From a virus, in the IMG/VR virus record IMGVR_UViG_3300049046_000063, positions 1-56,014 of that record: a DNA stretch of 56,014 nt. One strand, 5' to 3'. The first letter of the stretch is position 1, and each line of letters starts with the position of its first letter. Under the pieces are notes generated by a model, which was not told the DNA's origin, searched no databases, and saw nothing but the letters and a program-made list of their open reading frames with translations. A program made the translations under genes and the position numbers. Below are positions 53,826 through 56,014 of the stretch, piece after piece.

Positions 53826-53876
53826 GGGGCCGGTCTTAAAGACCCGACCCCAGCATGATGTAGGGCCGAAGCCCTA
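53826..53876 (-). terminator. Double-hairpin terminator of the 26-aa gene
   Basis: On the minus strand, TAGGGC-TTCG-GCCCTA (53861-53876; its first three bases are the stop codon) has a stable UUCG tetraloop. It is followed by a second hairpin with GGTCTT/AAGACC at its core and GGGG/CCCC at its base (53826-53851), then TTTCTTTTG. This is a strong terminator for the tiny gene at 53874-53954. Confidence 0.7.
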
Positions 53877-53954
53877 TATCGGAACCAACAGGATGGCGAT
53901 CACTCCGTCCGTAACGTAGATGATCATCACCCAGCCTCGTGGAACGTAACGCAT
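53874..53954 (-). CDS. 26-residue membrane peptide with consensus Shine-Dalgarno
   Basis: From ATG 53954 to TAG 53874-53876. The leader AAGGAGGT lies 8 bases from the start, the best ribosome site in the whole window. The peptide MRYVPRGWVMIIYVTDGVIA plus ILLVPI is a basic start and one hydrophobic helix. The stop codon is the first base-paired part of a UUCG hairpin terminator. Type I toxin peptides have this size, but there is no visible antisense RNA proof. Confidence 0.6.
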   Translation of the reverse strand: MRYVPRGWVMIIYVTDGVIAILLVPI

Positions 53955-53978
53955 AGACGTTACCTCCTTTTCAAGATA

Positions 53979-54035
53979 CGCCTCAAGTTGCTGGTAACAA
54001 CTTGGGGCGTTTCCCGTTTACATAGCAAACGGAAA
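53979..54035 (+). other. Two strong stem-loops upstream of the 26-aa gene
   Basis: CGCCTCAAGTTG and CAACTTGGGGCG (53979-54009) form a 12-bp stem that is perfect on the plus strand with one U-G pair and has an A-C mismatch on the minus strand. Next, TTTCC-GTTT and AAAC-GGAAA (54010-54035) form a 9-bp stem with one bulge. The plus-strand bias suggests a rightward RNA antisense to the leader of the 26-aa gene. Confidence 0.5.
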
Positions 54036-54134
54036 CCTTGTGGGGAGCGAAGACACCCCGTTGTGAGAACGCAGAGATACTAACACGCGCTAAAGAGCGT
54101 ATTGCAAGCGGAAACCGTTTTACAAAGAACTTTT

Positions 54135-54317
54135 TTATTTCGCTCGCGCTTTCTTTGATTGGCCTTTAACTCTCGCCCAGCGCGCCTTGACAGCGTTTCT
54201 AGCGCTCTCACTACGTTCTTCTGCGGTCATGCTGGCCGCTCTCGCAGGCCCGCCCTTCAAACCGCCTCTACGCCCTAAAGCCACAGCGGCAGGGTTCTTC
54301 TTTTGTATGTTCGGCAT
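54135..54317 (-). CDS. Small basic protein (60 aa), divergent from the transposase
   Basis: The pattern NPAAVALGRRGGLKGGPARA followed by MTAEERSESARNAVKARWAR is common in small bacterial and phage proteins with a basic, glycine-rich first half (AT-hook-like) and a helical second half. It is probably a nucleic-acid binder. The minus-strand -10 TATATT lies 7 bases from ATG 54317, so transcription should begin on the start codon (leaderless). The shared operator with the transposase promoter makes it a candidate regulator. Confidence 0.7.
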   Translation of the reverse strand: MPNIQKKNPAAVALGRRGGLKGGPARAASMTAEERSESARNAVKARWARVKGQSKKARAK

Positions 54318-54323
54318 GCGCTG

Positions 54324-54399
54324 AATATACGTGACCGCTCACGAAAAGTCTACCGCTATTTGCTTGACGATACGTGAGCGGTCACGTATAATCGTGAGC
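54324..54399. promoter_or_regulatory. Divergent promoters with the same operator in both spacers
   Basis: Plus strand: TTGACG (54364-54369), 17 bp, TATAAT (54387-54392), with CGTGAGCGGTCACG (54373-54386) filling the spacer. Minus strand: TAGACT (54347-54352), 17 bp, TATATT (54324-54329), with the inverted copy CGTGACCGCTCACG (54330-54343). Another CGTGAGC half-site lies at 54393-54399 and one GCTCACG at 54457-54463. One protein should close both promoters. Confidence 0.8.
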
Positions 54400-54483
54400 A
54401 TTGAAAAGGCCCTACCAGCGCTAACTGATAAGGCCCCTTTGAAAACAAACGCGATTGCTCACGTCTGAGTCCAAGCAGCCTGA

Positions 54484-54520
54484 TTTTGAGCCAATCGCCC
54501 ACGAAAGGCAAGGCTCAAAA
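54484..54520 (+). promoter_or_regulatory. Hairpin over the transposase start codon
   Basis: TTTTGAGCC (54484-54492) and GGCTCAAAA (54512-54520) form a perfect 9-bp stem whose last base is the A of the ATG. The purine-rich GAAAGG (54503-54508) lies in the loop. The fold would hide the start codon while exposing the ribosome site, so translation could be limited, as is common for transposases. Confidence 0.6.
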
Positions 54521-55470
54521 TGACCTGTCACAACTGCAAGATTGCTGCCGCCAAGTTTGGCAAAGACCGCTACGGTAATCAGCGTTACAAGTGCAAGCAA
54601 TGTCGAAAGACGTTTCAGGAAATCAAAGACAAGATGCTGGGCACGATGTATCTGCCCGAAGCAAAGGCGCTCATGGTCCTACACATGCTTGTCGAGGGTA
54701 ATTCTATCCGCTCAATCGAGCGTCTGACTGGCGTCAACCGAAACACGATTATGAGTTTGTTGGTACTCGCCGGTGAGAAGTGCGAGCGCGTAATGGATAC
54801 CTATCTCCGCAAGGTTCACGTTCAAGACGTACAGGCAGATGAGATCTGGAACTTTGTCGGCATGAAAGAAAAGACGAAAGTGCGCAAGGGTTACGCCAGC
54901 GACTATCTAGGCGACGCATACACCTATGTCGCCTTCGAGCGAAACACTAAACTCGTAATTACTTGGCACCTTGGCCGACGCACAGCCGCTCATACCTTCG
55001 CATTTACTGAGAAGCTATTTAACGCCGTGGACGGAACGACTAATCGCTTTCAGATGACAACCGATGGTCTAGCAAGCTATCCCGACGCGATCAACTGCTC
55101 GCTAGGAATGCGAACGGACTACGCGACTTTGGTCAAAGTTTACGGCGCGCCCGAAGATGACGATCACAAATACTCGCCCAGCAAGATTAAGGAAATAATA
55201 CCAACGCCCTTTTGGGGCAATCCTAATCCTGAAAAAATCTGCACGTCGCACGTTGAAAGGCAGAACCTCAATATCAGAATGGCAATGCGTAGATTCACGC
55301 GGCTGACTAATGGCTTTTCTAAGAAGTGGGAAAATCTGAAAGCTGCGCTCGCGCTATACTTCGCGTACTACAATTTTTGCCGCATTCATTCGAGTATCCG
55401 TTGCACTCCGGCAATGGAAAGCGGAATCACAAAAAGTGTGTGGACGTTGAAAGACTTGCTCGCCGCATAA
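54520..55470 (+). CDS. IS1-family-type transposase, single frame (316 aa)
   Basis: The N-terminus is an InsA-like zinc finger (MTCHNCKIAAAKFGK, then YKCKQCRKTFQE). A HTH follows (IRSIERLTGVNRNTIMSLLV), then the DDE core: D in VQADEIWNFVG, D in TTDGLASYPDA, E in SHVERQNLNIRM, and the final RRFTRLTNGFSKKWEN block. Classic IS1 makes this fusion by frameshift; here both halves are in one frame. No terminal inverted repeats or target duplication are seen, and it has its own promoter and terminator, so it may be domesticated or have lost its ends. Catalytic residues appear intact. Confidence 0.85.
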   Translation: MTCHNCKIAAAKFGKDRYGNQRYKCKQCRKTFQEIKDKMLGTMYLPEAKALMVLHMLVEGNSIRSIERLTGVNRNTIMSLLVLAGEKCERVMDTYLRKVHVQDVQADEIWNFVGMKEKTKVRKGYASDYLGDAYTYVAFERNTKLVITWHLGRRTAAHTFAFTEKLFNAVDGTTNRFQMTTDGLASYPDAINCSLGMRTDYATLVKVYGAPEDDDHKYSPSKIKEIIPTPFWGNPNPEKICTSHVERQNLNIRMAMRRFTRLTNGFSKKWENLKAALALYFAYYNFCRIHSSIRCTPAMESGITKSVWTLKDLLAA

Positions 55471-55503
55471 AACCAAAGGGCCGACGAATCGGCCCTTTCG
55501 GTT
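55471..55503. terminator. Bidirectional intrinsic terminator
   Basis: AAAGGGCCGA and TCGGCCCTTT (55475-55498) form a perfect 10-bp stem with a CGAA loop; AACC/GGTT extend it by four pairs. On the minus strand GGTTTTAT follows, on the plus strand CCCTTTCGGTT. It ends both the transposase gene and the converging gene at 55530-55841. Confidence 0.85.
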
Positions 55504-55529
55504 ATCTCACTTCCAGTAACTAAGCGCTA

Positions 55530-55841
55530 TCAAAACTTGATGCCAAACTTCTTTAGCGCCTCTTCCTCTTCAAGTGTAAGTTTGCCGCCGACTACCTTAT
55601 GGTACATGTCGTGACATACTCCGTGAAACTCCGTATACGGAAACAAAATCTCAACGGCAAGAGCAAGTGCCGCCATAGCTTCGTCAATCATACGTGGCTC
55701 AACTCCGATGTGGCTCGCCAAGATCGTCAAGTTGATCGCGAGTTGAAGTGCTTCGCTGGGATGGCCTTTGTATGCGTCAAAGGCAATTTCCCAGTCTTCA
55801 TTATCTAGTGGTGGATTTCCAATGTTAGGATGATTTGGCAT
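55530..55841 (-). CDS. Protein of unknown function (103 aa)
   Basis: The start is ATG 55841 (AAGGAA 7 bases upstream); the longer frame to 55907 runs into the terminal-repeat hairpins. The protein is soluble and helical (DWEIAFDAYKGHPSEALQLA, MIDEAMAALALAVEILFPYT) with a HGVCHDMYHK segment that could hold a metal. The tail is acidic (LTLEEEEALKKFGIKF). No family is recognised. It is read toward the transposase and shares its terminator. Confidence 0.6.
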   Translation of the reverse strand: MPNHPNIGNPPLDNEDWEIAFDAYKGHPSEALQLAINLTILASHIGVEPRMIDEAMAALALAVEILFPYTEFHGVCHDMYHKVVGGKLTLEEEEALKKFGIKF

Positions 55842-55885
55842 GGTCGATTCCTTTCTGCTTAACGGTAGTAGGATTCGGCTGTGTA

Positions 55886-55933
55886 GGGCTGGCAAGTGCG
55901 CAAACACTTGTCGGCCCGCTCCGAAGTGGAGCG
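55886..55933 (+). other. Tandem hairpins at the terminal repeat
   Basis: GGGCTGGCAAGTG and CACTTGTCGGCCC (55886-55917) form a 13-bp stem on the plus strand with two G-U pairs; on the minus strand two mismatches break it. CGCTCC-gaagt-GGAGCG (55917-55933) follows directly. The region is non-coding and lies between the last gene (starting at 55841) and, after circularisation, the end of the leftward operon. Confidence 0.6.
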
Positions 55934-56012
55934 CATCCTAACACCGAAGAGACAGAGGGAAACCGACAAAGAGGCGTCAACACAGAATTAAGCCACTATC
56001 TCTTCGTTCCCT
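55887..56012. repeat. Right copy of the terminal direct repeat
   Basis: It is identical to 1-126 over 126 bases; the last two bases of the window (ac) differ from 127-128 (ta). The contig therefore overlaps itself and represents a closed or terminally redundant molecule of about 55.9 kb. Confidence 0.9.
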
Positions 56013-56014
56013 AC

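Larger units (their letters stand above)
53221..53873. other. Long non-coding region with repeats and palindromes
   Basis: More than 600 bases without a convincing gene. 53260-53340 could code on the minus strand for a lysine/proline-rich peptide (TTTKPKAKAKPTGKKK), but no start codon is present. 53454-53548 carries the TCTAG array, 53565-53627 two palindromes, and 53646 a TTGACA. 53664-53686 has two CTTAAGG repeats, 53689-53772 the GCAA array, and 53826-53876 two hairpins. Confidence 0.7.

Noticed and set aside
53677-53919. An 80-residue plus-strand frame over the GCAA array
   Set aside because: Its peptide (repeats of NATWRN- and QP-like words) is a by-product of the 10-bp DNA period, and it has no ribosome site; similar spurious frames arise from such arrays in general.
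1-56014. CRISPR arrays, rRNA genes or restriction-modification pairs
   Set aside because: No direct-repeat/spacer pattern, no rRNA-like segment and no nuclease gene next to the methyltransferase were seen.

Overview
This window is a near-complete, probably whole, genome of a temperate tailed phage with a long non-contractile tail (siphovirus type). The first 126 bases are repeated exactly at the end (1-126 and 55887-56012), so the contig closes into a circle or carries terminal redundancy. Temperate life is shown by a tyrosine integrase, an attP that copies the 3' half of a tRNA-Lys gene, an excisionase-like gene and an immunity region. The host cannot be named. The proline/threonine-rich linkers of one secreted protein and the overall gene style would fit a soil bacterium such as an Acidobacteriota, but that is only a guess. 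The host should own a Tad-type pilus system if the two pilin genes described below are functional.

Layout. 0.2-15.5 kb is the leftward (minus-strand) early operon: many small zinc-ribbon proteins, a RusA resolvase, GIY-YIG and HNH nucleases, an orphan methyltransferase, a DUF5131 protein, a DnaC-like loader, a DUF1376 initiator with candidate origin iterons inside its gene, and a Redbeta/YqaJ recombination pair. The integrase and attP (3.8-5.2 kb) interrupt it. 15.3-17 kb is the immunity region. Two outward-facing promoters each carry the palindrome TGTACGTACA in the 17-bp spacer, and between them lie a ribbon-helix-helix protein, a LexA/S24-type peptidase and a secreted protein. 16.9-21.9 kb is a rightward early operon of small genes, several apparently broken by single-base frameshifts of the same sense. 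22-26.3 kb holds lysis genes (GH19 endolysin, small membrane peptides, spanin-like pair, holin-like protein) with one minus-strand moron. 26.3-29 kb holds a secreted enzyme-like protein and a metallopeptidase. 29.1-52.2 kb is the packaging, head and tail operon: terS, terL, DUF4055 portal, minor head, scaffold, P22-type coat, connectors, tail tube, tail chaperone with a -1 frameshift, tape measure, tip and adhesins. A six-gene minus-strand moron cassette is inserted at 34.0-35.8 kb.

The last 4 kb (52.2-56 kb) is the most unusual part. It encodes two Flp/Tad-type pilins on the minus strand with a divergent XRE regulator, then a long non-coding stretch with a TCTAG array, palindromes and a GCAA array of exact 10-bp period. 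A 26-residue membrane peptide with a consensus Shine-Dalgarno follows, then a divergent pair (a small basic protein and an IS1-type transposase) whose two promoters share one operator in the spacer.

How it works together, as inferred. In the lysogen the RHH/S24 system silences PL and PR while the secreted protein downstream of it, the moron cassettes and perhaps the pilins are expressed. On induction the left operon replicates and recombines DNA, and the right operon leads into lysis, packaging and assembly.
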